Assembly: GCF_900637185.1 (NCBI RefSeq)
Contig: NZ_LR134352.1
Coordinates: 186,001-250,000, forward strand
Source of the DNA: Nocardia asteroides
GTDB taxonomy: Bacteria > Actinomycetota > Actinomycetes > Mycobacteriales > Mycobacteriaceae
Length of the DNA stretch: 64,000 bases
Reading direction: 5' to 3'
Shown in pieces: positions 42,062-51,996 of the stretch; positions within the stretch are counted from its first letter, which is position 1; every line of letters begins with the position of its first letter. Below the pieces are notes generated by a model. It searched no databases, had not been told where the DNA came from, and saw only the letters and a list, made by a program, of their open reading frames with translations. The position numbers were made by a program, and so were the translations under genes.

Positions 42062-42859
42062 GTGACCACTCCGAGCAGTCCGGAGGACGTGACCGAGGTC
42101 CGGCACAAGGTGCCGTTGACCCAGCTGATACACCTGATGTCGGAGTATCAGCAGCTCGGCGCGCACCGTGACACCTTCCTCGCCACCCCCGCCGACGACA
42201 CCTTCGTGCGCGGCTGCGGAATCATCGCGGGCACCCTCGCCACCATCGGCGTGATCTGCGCGGCCGTCGGCGCCTGGCCGGGCGGCGTCGCGCTGCTGGC
42301 ACTGGCCGCCGTTCCCGTGCTCCTGGCGTTCCGGCGCGGAATCCTCAACCGGCAGAACCGCGCCGCCCGCATCGACCTGTTCGACCACGGCGTCACCGTC
42401 TACCGGTCCGGGCAGCGCGTGGCCGGATTCCGCTGGGACAACACCGAAGTCCGCCAGCACACCATCCCGTTCCATGACACCAACCTGGTGTCCTACTACC
42501 TGGACCTCAGTGCCCCCGGCACTGCGGCCAGCATCGACGAGGAAGGCTTCGCCCGCGCCCGCGAATGGGCTCGCGCCATCCAATCCGCCGTCACCACAAC
42601 CCAACTCCCCGCCGCCGTCACCGCCATCGACAACGGTGACACCGTCACCTTCGGCGACCTCGGCCTCTCCCTCGACGCCCTCACCTTCCACGCCGAATCC
42701 TTCCCCTGGGAAGACATCCAGCTCATCGACGCCCGCAGCGGCCACCTCCGCATCAAACTCGCGGGCACCTGGCGCACCCTCGCCCCCGTCGGCACCATCC
42801 CCAACTTCTACATCTTCAACGAACTCGCCGAGAGGCTGCGATTGACCCCGGTGGGGTGA
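42062..42859 (+). CDS. DUF6585-like membrane protein
   Basis: Protein of 265 residues, starting at GTG 42062 with GGAGGGACGA directly upstream (an ATG four codons earlier lacks a site). Two adjacent hydrophobic helices (about residues 50-88) anchor it. The remainder looks like a PH-like domain: IDLFDHGVTVYRSGQRVAGFRWDN and FPWEDIQLIDARSGHLRIK. This is the DUF6585 arrangement. Function unknown. Its 3' half uses an unusually high number of C-ending codons. Confidence 0.7.
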   Translation: MTTPSSPEDVTEVRHKVPLTQLIHLMSEYQQLGAHRDTFLATPADDTFVRGCGIIAGTLATIGVICAAVGAWPGGVALLALAAVPVLLAFRRGILNRQNRAARIDLFDHGVTVYRSGQRVAGFRWDNTEVRQHTIPFHDTNLVSYYLDLSAPGTAASIDEEGFARAREWARAIQSAVTTTQLPAAVTAIDNGDTVTFGDLGLSLDALTFHAESFPWEDIQLIDARSGHLRIKLAGTWRTLAPVGTIPNFYIFNELAERLRLTPVG

Positions 42860-42872
42860 GCTCGCTGGAAGA

Positions 42873-43214
42873 TCAGGGTTGGAGGCCGAGGATCAGCCGA
42901 ACCGAACTTTCCACCCGGCGTAGTTCGACTGGCGCAAGGACCCCGAGCTTTCGCCGCAGGCGCGGCTTGGCCACGGTGTGCAGGTCTGCGCAATTCACGT
43001 ACGACTCTTCGTATTTGGTCAACCCGGAATCAGGACCGACCGGAACATGAGTCACCTCGGGACCGGAGGTCCCGGTGATCAGTACCACCGTTACCGCGGC
43101 CAAGGGTTCGGCGATCCGGTTGACCGTGAGGACGACCACGGGATGTGGCCCCACTGGCTGCGGCAGCGCACAAGACCAGACCTCACCCCGGAGAGCCGTA
43201 CCGGCGCTCACCAC
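42873..43214 (-). CDS. MazF/PemK-family endoribonuclease toxin
   Basis: Toxin of 113 residues with the MazF fold: LRGEVWSCALPQPVGPHPVVVLTVN at the N-terminus (the RGEVW motif), the conserved second-strand VVLITGT, and NCADLHTVAKPRLRR followed by a short helix. Probably cleaves RNA at a short motif. Its start overlaps the antitoxin stop by seven bases, so the antitoxin is made first. Stands between a DUF6585-like gene and groEL2. Confidence 0.87.
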   Translation of the reverse strand: MVSAGTALRGEVWSCALPQPVGPHPVVVLTVNRIAEPLAAVTVVLITGTSGPEVTHVPVGPDSGLTKYEESYVNCADLHTVAKPRLRRKLGVLAPVELRRVESSVRLILGLQP

Positions 43215-43567
43215 TGCATCTCGTCCACGGCCGCTAGCTCGTCGTCGGTCGGTTCGGCGACGCCCTCCGGCAGCGGAGCGTGCCGGTCGTCGTAGAACGC
43301 GCGGATTTCTTCGGCGGCGTCGACCTCCGCGGCTTCCCTGGCGAGCAACCGCAGTCCCTCGCGCAGCGCATCCGAGGTCGAGCCGAGATCAAGGGTCCGC
43401 ATCACCTTCTGGAGTGCGAGCACTTCGTCGGCTCGTAGCCGCACCTGCGCCAGACGGCTGGGGCCGAGCGCGGGCACAGGCTCGCGGCTGGAGCCGCTCT
43501 TCTTCCTGACCGCCCGCTTACGGCCGGTCCCGGAGGCCGGATCCCCAGCTTGTCTTACAGATGTCAT
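43208..43567 (-). CDS. Ribbon-helix-helix-type antitoxin
   Basis: Protein of 119 residues partnered with the MazF-like toxin. An N-terminal basic stretch (GRKRAVRKKSGSS) precedes a ribbon-helix-helix-like segment, AQVRLRADEVLALQKVMRTLDLGSTSDALREGLRLLA. The acidic C-terminus (AVDEMQW) is suited to covering the toxin. The order antitoxin-toxin with overlap is typical of MazEF. The DNA-binding assignment is moderately certain. Confidence 0.78.
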   Translation of the reverse strand: MTSVRQAGDPASGTGRKRAVRKKSGSSREPVPALGPSRLAQVRLRADEVLALQKVMRTLDLGSTSDALREGLRLLAREAAEVDAAEEIRAFYDDRHAPLPEGVAEPTDDELAAVDEMQW

Positions 43568-43610
43568 ACGCCCAGTGTGGTGCGGCCATCCGATCCGGTC
43601 AAGCTATGCC

Positions 43611-43644
43611 GAAGGCCGGCCCACCGAATGGTGGACCGGCCTTC
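43611..43644 (-). terminator. groEL2 terminator
   Basis: Hairpin with outer stem gaaggccgg/ccggccttc and a continued inner ccacc/ggtgg stem with one mismatch, 30 bases after the groEL2 stop. Confidence 0.75.
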
Positions 43645-43675
43645 GTGACTTGCGGGTACTACTGATCCGAGGGGA

Positions 43676-45424
<1,749 letters not shown>

Positions 45425-45438
45425 TCACCGTCCCGACC

Positions 45439-45463
45439 TGGCACTCAACAGACGTGAGTGCCA
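45439..45463 (-). promoter_or_regulatory. CIRCE operator 1
   Basis: TGGCACTC-N9-GAGTGCCA, perfect inverted repeat; HrcA binding site controlling groEL2. Confidence 0.92.
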
Positions 45464-45472
45464 AAGCCATTT

Positions 45473-45499
45473 TTAGCACTCGGGTAGTGAGAGTGCAAG
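45473..45499 (-). promoter_or_regulatory. CIRCE operator 2
   Basis: TTAGCACTC-N9-GAGTGCAAG, the classical CIRCE with small changes in the last positions. Ten bases from operator 1. Confidence 0.9.
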
Positions 45500-45543
45500 G
45501 TCGCACCCGGCAACAGCGGATCGCACCGGGCGCGACCCGGCGC

Positions 45544-46275
45544 TCAGGACTCGTCCTCGGCGGCGGCCAGGAACTGGTTCAGCAGCTCGACGAGCTCGGC
45601 CTCTACCACAGCCTTGTCCAGACCGAGGTCGCTGAGCACGCCCGTGCCGTTCTCCTGCTCGAGCAGCGCCAGCAGGATGTGTTCGGTGCCGATGTAGTTG
45701 TGGCCGAGGCGCAGCGCCTCCCGAAACGTCAGTTCCAGGACCTTCTTCGTGTCGCCGTCGAACGGGATGAGGGCGGGGATGTCACCGTCGGCGGCGGGCA
45801 GCGCGGCGGTCGCGGCCGCGCGCACCGCGTCCAGCGACACTCCCCTGGCGACGATCTCCCGGGCGGCCAGACCCTCCGGCTGGCCGATCAGGCCGAGGAT
45901 CAGGTGCCCGAGCGAGATCTGGCCGTTCCCGGCGGTGCGGGCCGCCTCCTGGGAGCCGACGACCACCTGCCGGGCGCGGTCGGTGAACTTGGCGAAGCCG
46001 GCCTGCGGGTCCATGGCCGCGGCGTCGCCGGGCTGCTTGGGCACGAACCGCTTCTGCGCGGCCTGCTTGGTGACGCCCATGCTGGCGCCGATATCGGTCC
46101 AGGAGGCGCCGGAGCGGCGGGCCTGGTCGACGAAGTGGCCGATCAGGTGATCGGCGACCTCACTCATGTGACCGGCGACGACCACGGCGTCGGAGAGCTG
46201 GTCGAGGGGGTTGTCGGGGCGGGCCTTCTTGATGCCGTCGATGAGATCGTCGAGGCGGACGTTCGGAGTGCTCAT
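45544..46275 (-). CDS. HTH plus Clp N-terminal (ClpC N) domain protein
   Basis: Protein of 243 residues with no ATPase. The N-terminal 80 residues contain a HTH-like GASWTDIGASMGVTKQAAQKRF. Residues about 95-240 hold two Clp-N repeats (AARTAGNGQISLGHLILGLIG and ALRLGHNYIGTEHILLALLE) of the kind that binds ClpC adaptors or substrates. The start ATG 46275 is next to a 25-bp dyad, probably its own operator. A role as a regulator whose activity or stability is linked to Clp proteolysis is inferred. It is upstream of and on the same strand as groEL2. Confidence 0.85.
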   Translation of the reverse strand: MSTPNVRLDDLIDGIKKARPDNPLDQLSDAVVVAGHMSEVADHLIGHFVDQARRSGASWTDIGASMGVTKQAAQKRFVPKQPGDAAAMDPQAGFAKFTDRARQVVVGSQEAARTAGNGQISLGHLILGLIGQPEGLAAREIVARGVSLDAVRAAATAALPAADGDIPALIPFDGDTKKVLELTFREALRLGHNYIGTEHILLALLEQENGTGVLSDLGLDKAVVEAELVELLNQFLAAAEDES

Positions 46276-46288
46276 GGCGTCAACTGTA

Positions 46289-46327
46289 GGTTGACGTTTT
46301 CCGATCGTCAACCACTGGTTGACGATC
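46289..46327. promoter_or_regulatory. Large dyad operator upstream of HTH/Clp-N gene
   Basis: Perfect 11-bp arms gatcgtcaacc (46303-46313) and ggttgacgatc (46317-46327) around act, plus a third half-site ggttgacg at 46289-46296. It covers the promoter region of the minus-strand gene and the upstream side of the plus-strand gene at 46341. Confidence 0.7.
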
Positions 46328-46340
46328 GATCGGTGGCAGG

Positions 46341-47642
46341 ATGTTCCCCATGGGGAGATTTCGGGGCGGGGGCCGCTGGGCGCTGCGCATCGTGGGGATA
46401 GCCGTGACATTGGCCTGTGTGCTGGCGACGAGCCGGTTCCTGTGGCCGCAACCGGGGGTCGACGCGCAGCCGGGGTCCACCGAGCGGCAGCTGTCGTTCC
46501 TCCGGTCCGCGCTCGACGACGGCGCCGATATCGCGGCGCAGGGCCAGTTTCCGGAGGGGCACTTCTTCCTGAACGCGCTGTACGGCATCGCGTGGGTACA
46601 GGCGGCACACGGCGACCCCCGGCTGCGCGCGAGCGCACTGCGCGAATCCCGGTGGGCGCTGGATCGATTGGAGTCCGAGACCGGGCGAGCCGTGTTCAGC
46701 CCGGCCCTGCGGCCCGCCTACGGCATCTTCTGGGCGGGCTGGAGCAACTGGCTGCGCGGGGCGATCCTGACGCTGGACGCGACCGATTCCGCCGAGGTGC
46801 GGCGGTTCTCGGAACTCAGCGCGGAGATCGCGCTGGCGTTCGAGGCGTCGCCGACACCGTTCCTGCAGGCCTATCGCGGGCAGGCGTGGCCGGTGGACTC
46901 CACCGTCGCGGTGGCCTCGCTGCGTCTGCACGACCGGGTGCTCGGCGCCCGCTTCGGCGCGGTCACCGACCGGTGGCTCACCGCGGTGCGCGCGCACCTC
47001 GATCCGGCCACCGGGCTGCTGCCCCACGAGGTCACCCCGGACGGCACCCAGCTCGACGGTGCCCGGGCCACCTCGCAGGCGGTGATCCAGCGCTTCCTGC
47101 CCGAGATCGACACCGCCTTCGCCGCGGAGCAGTACGGCCACTACCGCGAGCGATTCCTCGCCTACCCCGGCGGATTCGGCCCGGCGCTGCGGGAGTTCCC
47201 GCACGGGACGGACGGGGTGGGCGATGTGGATTCGGGGCCGCTGGTGGCCGGAATCAGCCTGTCCGCCACCGTCGTCGGGCTCGGCGCGGCCCGGGTACAC
47301 GGCGACCGGGAACTGGCCGCCGCGCTCGGCGCCGAAGGGGAACTGCTCGGCATGCCGGTGAACCTGCCCGGATCCAAGCGGTACGCGTTCGGGGCCGTGC
47401 CGATCGGGGACGCGTTCGTGGTGTGGTCGTCGACGGCCCGGCTCCTGGTCGGGGAGCCGGGCGTCGCCGACGGCGGCGTGCGCTGGTGGTGGCGGTTGCC
47501 GTGGTTGCTGGTGCTCGGGCTGATCGCTGTCGGCCCGTGGATCGGGCGACTCGCCGCCGTGCTCCGGCGCGACCGTGTGGCGCCGACCGGCTCAGGCGAC
47601 CGGCCGGAAGACGCTGGGCCACAACGACTCACGAAGCGGTAG
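46341..47642 (+). CDS. Membrane-anchored protein with all-helical domain, function unknown
   Basis: Protein of 433 residues. One N-terminal transmembrane anchor (residues about 14-34) is followed by a long extracytoplasmic helical region that looks like an alpha/alpha-barrel (FLNALYGIAWVQAAHGDPRL, FPEGHFFLNALYGIAW, and PLVAGISLSATVVGLGA). A second TM segment (LPWLLVLGLIAVGPWIGRL) lies near the C-terminus. An ATG at 46350 is an alternative start. The helical segment could be a glycan- or lipid-acting barrel but no catalytic residues are assigned. It is divergent from the HTH/Clp-N gene and shares its upstream dyad. Confidence 0.7.
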   Translation: MFPMGRFRGGGRWALRIVGIAVTLACVLATSRFLWPQPGVDAQPGSTERQLSFLRSALDDGADIAAQGQFPEGHFFLNALYGIAWVQAAHGDPRLRASALRESRWALDRLESETGRAVFSPALRPAYGIFWAGWSNWLRGAILTLDATDSAEVRRFSELSAEIALAFEASPTPFLQAYRGQAWPVDSTVAVASLRLHDRVLGARFGAVTDRWLTAVRAHLDPATGLLPHEVTPDGTQLDGARATSQAVIQRFLPEIDTAFAAEQYGHYRERFLAYPGGFGPALREFPHGTDGVGDVDSGPLVAGISLSATVVGLGAARVHGDRELAAALGAEGELLGMPVNLPGSKRYAFGAVPIGDAFVVWSSTARLLVGEPGVADGGVRWWWRLPWLLVLGLIAVGPWIGRLAAVLRRDRVAPTGSGDRPEDAGPQRLTKR

Positions 47643-47670
47643 CGGGACTTGGCCCGGCCCGGGCCCCGCT
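47641..47670. terminator. Hairpin between convergent genes
   Basis: agcggg/cccgct outer pairing with an inner ggcccgg-cccgggcc segment between the stop codons at 47642 and 47670. Confidence 0.55.
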
Positions 47671-48758
47671 CAGCGCAGCCCGGCAGTGCGGCCCGCGATG
47701 CGCACGATGTTCTCTTTGATCCAGGCGCCGGTGCGTCCACGCACGACCCGCTTTCCCGGGGTGTCGTCGGCATTGAGGACCTGGATCACCGCGTCGCGGC
47801 GGCCCAGGCTGATGCACTGGAGGTGATAGCGGAAGGTCATCGGCTTCGGTTCGGTGCCGCGCGCCCGCGTCACGATCACCCGGGCGACGTAGGAACCGGC
47901 GGGCAGGGCTGTCGCGCAGGCCATCCGGAGCGGGCGGTCACCGGGACCGTCGATCAGCGCGGCATCGCCCGCGGCGTAGATGTCGGGGTGCGAGATCGAG
48001 CGCAGGGTCTCGTCGGTGCGGATGCGGCCCCGCTCGTCGACCGCGAGGCCGGCGCGGCGGGCCAGGTCGGGCACGGTGAAGCCGGCGGTCCAGACGACGG
48101 CCGCCGCGGGCACCACGGTGCCGTCGACCAGGCGGACCCCGTCGGGCAGCACCTCGGCCACCTTCACCCCGGACCGGATCTCGACGCCGAGCCCGGTGAG
48201 CGTGGCGCGGATGTGCTCGGCGGCGCGGGCGGACAGCCATCCGCCCGGCTCCTCCGAGCCGAGCAGCGTCACGGTCGAATCCGGCTGCGACTCGGCCAGT
48301 TCCGCGGCCAGCTCGATGCCGGTCGAGCCGGCGCCGACCACGACCACCGGACCCGCGGGCAGGGCGTGCACGTCCTCGGGGGTGGCCACCGAGTGCGCGT
48401 ACTCGGCGACGCCGGGCACGCTGGTCCGATCGGCGGCGCTGCCGAGGGCGTAGACGAGGGTGTCGTAGCCGACCGTCCGCCCGTCGTCGAGCCGCACCCG
48501 CTTGATCTCCGGGTCCAGCTCGGTGACCCGCGCGCGCACGAATTCGACGCCCTTGCGCTCCAGCAGTTCCCGCAGGTCCCACCGGCCGACCCGCTGACCC
48601 GCCGCCACCTGGTGCAGACGCACCCGCTCGACGAACTCCGCGCGGGTATCGATCACCGTGATCGCGCTGTCGCGCGCCTTGCCCGCCAGGTGGCGGGCCG
48701 CGGCGAGACCCGCGTATCCCGCGCCGAGGACGACGATTCGCTGCTGCTGCCCGGTCAT
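47670..48758 (-). CDS. FAD-dependent NAD(P)H oxidoreductase (NDH-2-like)
   Basis: Pyridine-nucleotide-disulfide-type flavoprotein, 362 residues. The FAD loop GAGYAGLAAAR is at the N-terminus and the NAD loop GAGSTGIELAAEL is central, followed by the second FAD segment DIYAAGDAAL. There are no redox Cys pairs, so it is NDH-2/FSP1-like rather than a disulfide reductase. It ends 82 bases from the divergently ordered ECF41 sigma factor (same strand, upstream), which is the expected controller. A candidate ECF41 promoter is listed upstream. Confidence 0.87.
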   Translation of the reverse strand: MTGQQQRIVVLGAGYAGLAAARHLAGKARDSAITVIDTRAEFVERVRLHQVAAGQRVGRWDLRELLERKGVEFVRARVTELDPEIKRVRLDDGRTVGYDTLVYALGSAADRTSVPGVAEYAHSVATPEDVHALPAGPVVVVGAGSTGIELAAELAESQPDSTVTLLGSEEPGGWLSARAAEHIRATLTGLGVEIRSGVKVAEVLPDGVRLVDGTVVPAAAVVWTAGFTVPDLARRAGLAVDERGRIRTDETLRSISHPDIYAAGDAALIDGPGDRPLRMACATALPAGSYVARVIVTRARGTEPKPMTFRYHLQCISLGRRDAVIQVLNADDTPGKRVVRGRTGAWIKENIVRIAGRTAGLR

Positions 48759-48793
48759 GGTGTGGCTCCTCTCGACAATGCCGACACCATCCA

Positions 48794-48820
48794 GACCCGG
48801 CAGCCCCCGATTTCCTGACA
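48794..48820 (-). promoter_or_regulatory. Candidate ECF41 promoter for the flavoprotein gene
   Basis: On the minus strand TGTCAGG is followed after 16 bases by GGTC. ECF41 promoters are known as TGTCACA with a CGTC -10 element at about this spacing, so this is a two-mismatch candidate 36 bases before the flavoprotein start. Confidence 0.4.
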
Positions 48821-48840
48821 GTCCGCCGCAGTGATCCGGG

Positions 48841-49728
48841 TCACGCCTCGGTGGCGACGAGAAAGCCCAGCTTGTCGGGGTTGACGACGATGTGGATCGC
48901 GTCGACCAGACCGTCGGCGTCGAGGTCGAAAAGCATGACCGAGCTCGCGACCACCCCGTCGGCGCGCACCACCAGCGCGGGTTCGCCGTTGATCTCGTCG
49001 ACGGAGAACGAGCTCGCCGGGGTGAGGAACTTGGTCAGGCCGAGCAGGTAGCGCGCCACCAGGTCGCCGCCGTGCACCGGGCGGCGGGCCGCGGTGACCT
49101 TGCCGCCGCCGTCGGCCGTGGACACCACGTCGTCGGCGAGCAGCGCGCGCAGGGCGGTGACGTCACCGGTCGCGGCGGCGAGCAGGAACCGGTCGATGAG
49201 GTCGCGGGCATGCGCGGCGGGCACCGTGAAGCGCTGCTTGCCGGTGCGGACCCGCGCGCTCGCGCGATGCAGGATCTGCTGGGAGTTGGCCTCGGTGAGG
49301 TCGAGCATGGCCGCGATGTCGGCGTGCGGGTAGCCGAACGCCTCGCGCAGGACGAAGACCGCGCGCTCGACGGGGTTGAGCCGTTCCAGCGCGGTCAGCA
49401 GGGCCAGCGAGACCGATTCGCGCGCCTCGACCGTCTCCAGCGGGCCCAGCGCGCCCGCGCCGGTCGGGACGGGTTCGGGCAGCCACGGCCCCACGTAGGT
49501 CTCCCGGCGGGCGCGCGCCGAGACCAGCGCCGAGCGGCACAGGTTCACCGTCACGGTGGTGAGCCAGGCCTCGGGGTTGCCGATCTGGGCGCGGTCGGCG
49601 TCGGCCCAGCGCAGGTAGGTGTCCTGTACCGCGTCCTCGGCCTCGCTCGCGGCGCCGAACATCCGGTAGGCCAGCGCGAACAATCGCGGCCGGTGGATCA
49701 GGAACTCGGCGACGCCGTCGGATTCCAC
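48841..49728 (-). CDS. sigJ: ECF41-family RNA polymerase sigma factor (SigJ-like)
   Basis: Sigma factor of 295 residues with sigma-2 (RMFGAASEAEDAVQDTYLRW), a WLPEP linker, sigma-4 (LREAFGYPHADIAAMLDLTEANSQQ) and a C-terminal SnoaL/NTF2-like domain (about 175-295). The ECF41 markers are present: DGGGK at 206-210 and a terminal NPDKL. In ECF41 the C-terminal domain acts in cis as sensor/anti-sigma and no separate anti-sigma factor is encoded, which fits here. The gene next downstream, a flavoprotein, is the expected regulatory target. Confidence 0.93.
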   Translation of the reverse strand: MESDGVAEFLIHRPRLFALAYRMFGAASEAEDAVQDTYLRWADADRAQIGNPEAWLTTVTVNLCRSALVSARARRETYVGPWLPEPVPTGAGALGPLETVEARESVSLALLTALERLNPVERAVFVLREAFGYPHADIAAMLDLTEANSQQILHRASARVRTGKQRFTVPAAHARDLIDRFLLAAATGDVTALRALLADDVVSTADGGGKVTAARRPVHGGDLVARYLLGLTKFLTPASSFSVDEINGEPALVVRADGVVASSVMLFDLDADGLVDAIHIVVNPDKLGFLVATEA

Positions 49729-49821
49729 TGAGTGCCCCCTCGCACGCTGCTGTCGTGCCGCAACGCTACCGCCGTGGCCGGGGCGTCTCGCCGGGGGACC
49801 ACCGCCCCCGGCGAGACTCGA

Positions 49822-50697
49822 TCAGCTGTCGTCGCGCGGGCGACGCAGGCGCAGCCGGGCCGAACCGCGGATGGCGGGACGGCGGATCGCGGGCATCCTG
49901 CGCTGGGCCCGCCGCTGCGCGCGACGCTCGGCGGGCTTGTGCTGCCAGGTCTCCGGGCGGGCGGCGACCCAGCGGGCCGAACGCCAGGCGAACGGGATGT
50001 GCGCCAGGTACAGGCCGACCAGGATCAGCAGCAGCACGATCGGGTAGGTCACCAGCAGCGCGGCGGCCAGCGCGACGAGGACGAGCAGTCCGGCGGCCGC
50101 CTGCGGGGCCACCGAGACCGACTTCATCGCCAGCGTCGGGATGGTGCTCACGCACAGCAGGGCCGCGAAGACCGTCCAGGCCGCGACGAAGGTGAAGCTG
50201 TCCCACCAGCCGTCGCCGAACTGCACCTTGAGCGCGATCGGGACCAGCGCGATCAGCGCGCCCGCCGGGGCGGGCACGCCGACGAAGTACTCGCGCGCCC
50301 AGTTGGGGCGGGAGTCGTCGTCGAGCAGGGTGTTGAACCGGGCCAGGCGCAGCACCAGGCTCACCGCGTACAGCAGGGCCACGATCCAGCCCGCGCTGTA
50401 GCCGTCGAGCAGGGTCACGTACAGGACCAGCGCGGGCGCGACGCCGAAGGAGATCGCGTCCGAGAGCGAGTCCAGTTCGGCGCCCATCTTGCTGGTCGCG
50501 TCGAGCATCCTGGCCAGGCGACCGTCCAGGGTGTCGAGCACGGCGGCGGCGCCGACCATGGCCAGGGCCACGTCGAGTTCCCCGTCGAGACCGAACTTCA
50601 CCGCGGACAGGCCTGCACACAGCGCGAGGATCGTGACGATGCTCGGCAGCAGCCGCACCGAGCGGGGACGCTTGCGGCGGGCGGCCTGTTCGATCAT
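49822..50697 (-). CDS. pssA: CDP-diacylglycerol-serine O-phosphatidyltransferase
   Basis: Integral membrane phosphatidylserine synthase of 291 residues. The CDP-alcohol phosphotransferase signature [20 protein letters not shown] followed by LSD is present with all conserved Asp and Gly. Several hydrophobic helices follow. It makes phosphatidylserine for Psd, whose gene precedes it with a four-base overlap (50694-50697). The basic C-terminal tail is typical of actinobacterial forms. Confidence 0.95.
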   Translation of the reverse strand: MIEQAARRKRPRSVRLLPSIVTILALCAGLSAVKFGLDGELDVALAMVGAAAVLDTLDGRLARMLDATSKMGAELDSLSDAISFGVAPALVLYVTLLDGYSAGWIVALLYAVSLVLRLARFNTLLDDDSRPNWAREYFVGVPAPAGALIALVPIALKVQFGDGWWDSFTFVAAWTVFAALLCVSTIPTLAMKSVSVAPQAAAGLLVLVALAAALLVTYPIVLLLILVGLYLAHIPFAWRSARWVAARPETWQHKPAERRAQRRAQRRMPAIRRPAIRGSARLRLRRPRDDS

Positions 50698-51407
50698 CCC
50701 AGCACAGCCAGGACGGTTTCGGCTCCGATCGTGCGCTGGCCGGGCTCGACCAGCAGTTCGGTGCCGACCGGGAAGTACGTGTCGACCCGGGAGCCGAAAC
50801 GGATCAGGCCGTAGGTGTCACCGATGGTGAGCGAGTCGCCGACGCGGGCGTCGCAGACGATGCGGCGGGCCAGCAGACCGGCGATCTGCACGACCACGAC
50901 CTGCTGACCCGCGGCGGTGTCGATGACCATGCTGTTGCGCTCGTTGGCGTCGCTGGCTTCGGGAAGGTCGGCGGAGAGGAACTGGCCGGGCTGGTGCAGC
51001 ACCTCGCGCACGGTGCCGGACACCGGGACGCGCTGCACATGCACGTCGAGCACGGACAGGAAGATGCTGACGCGCGGCAGCGGCTGATCACCGAGGCCGA
51101 GTTCGGCAGGCGGCACCGCGGTGTCGACGAGCGCGATCTCACCGTCGGCGGGCGCGACGACGATGCCGGGCCGGTTCGGCGGCACCCGGTGCGGGTGCCG
51201 GAAGAAGGCGGCGCAGGCGGCGGCGGCACCGAGACCGGCGCGGCGCACCCATTTGTTCCGTCCGCCGATGACCGCTACCGCCAGCGGCGCCGCGACGAAC
51301 GGCAGGCCTGCGGGGTGTAGCGGCGGAACAGCGGCCCGCACCAGATCGACCATGTGGCCGACGGCGGTGGTGTCGGGCGTGCCGGGCGGAGTGGGGCGGC
51401 GTGCCAC
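50694..51407 (-). CDS. psd: Phosphatidylserine decarboxylase proenzyme
   Basis: Pyruvoyl enzyme of 237 residues converting phosphatidylserine to phosphatidylethanolamine. Self-cleavage occurs at the Gly-Ser in RFGSRVD (about 207-210) to create the pyruvoyl beta and alpha chains. Other family features are FFRHPHR and [11 protein letters not shown] with the conserved His. Start chosen: GTG 51407 behind GAGGGAG; the frame is open to 51449 but that start has no ribosome site. First gene of the psd-pssA pair. Confidence 0.93.
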   Translation of the reverse strand: MARRPTPPGTPDTTAVGHMVDLVRAAVPPLHPAGLPFVAAPLAVAVIGGRNKWVRRAGLGAAAACAAFFRHPHRVPPNRPGIVVAPADGEIALVDTAVPPAELGLGDQPLPRVSIFLSVLDVHVQRVPVSGTVREVLHQPGQFLSADLPEASDANERNSMVIDTAAGQQVVVVQIAGLLARRIVCDARVGDSLTIGDTYGLIRFGSRVDTYFPVGTELLVEPGQRTIGAETVLAVLG

Positions 51408-51484
51408 TGGCTCCCTCTTTCGTGGTGTGACGACAACGCGAGCGTTCACACCTTACGCCGAACCCCGCCCCCTCCACCCGGTGC

Positions 51485-51757
51485 TCAGTGCGCTGCTTTA
51501 CGCCCTGTGAACAGCTTCACCAGGTACAGCAGGACACAGGCGCCCGCCAGACAGGTGAAGAAACTGAAGATCCAGCCCGCGCCCTCGACGTCCACGCCGA
51601 ACAGGCTGAGGATGAATCCGCCGAGCAAGCCGCCGACGATTCCGACGACGATATTGAGCAGGATGCCCTGCTGCGCGTCGGTCTTCATGAACTTGCTCGC
51701 AATCCAACCGGCGAGGCCGCCGATGATGATCCAACTGATAATCCCGAGTCCAAGCAT
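51485..51757 (-). CDS. GlsB/YeaQ/YmgE-family stress membrane protein
   Basis: Small membrane protein of 90 residues with three hydrophobic Gly-rich segments: MLGLGIISWIIIGGLAGWIA, GILLNIVVGIVGGLLGGFIL and WIFSFFTCLAGACVLLYLV. This is the transglycosylase-associated/GlsB family, often induced by stress; function unproven. The start ATG 51757 lies five bases after GAGG, which is why the longer frame to 51832 is not used. Confidence 0.88.
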   Translation of the reverse strand: MLGLGIISWIIIGGLAGWIASKFMKTDAQQGILLNIVVGIVGGLLGGFILSLFGVDVEGAGWIFSFFTCLAGACVLLYLVKLFTGRKAAH

Positions 51758-51996
51758 GGTGTCCTCGTTCCCTCGATGGGTCGGCGAGCAATCGCCTTGT
51801 CTCCAAGGTATACCCCGGACCAGTTGTGACATAAGACACGACGAGACCGGTCCGAGCCGTTAATATGAGGGGGCCTCATGTCTGCCCGTTCACATGTTGT
51901 CCACGCGGGGGTCATGGGCGATGAGCGACGGATTTCGATGCTTCGGGTACACCCAGCGGTGCAACCGCAGGTTGACAGGTACAGAGGAGACGCAAC

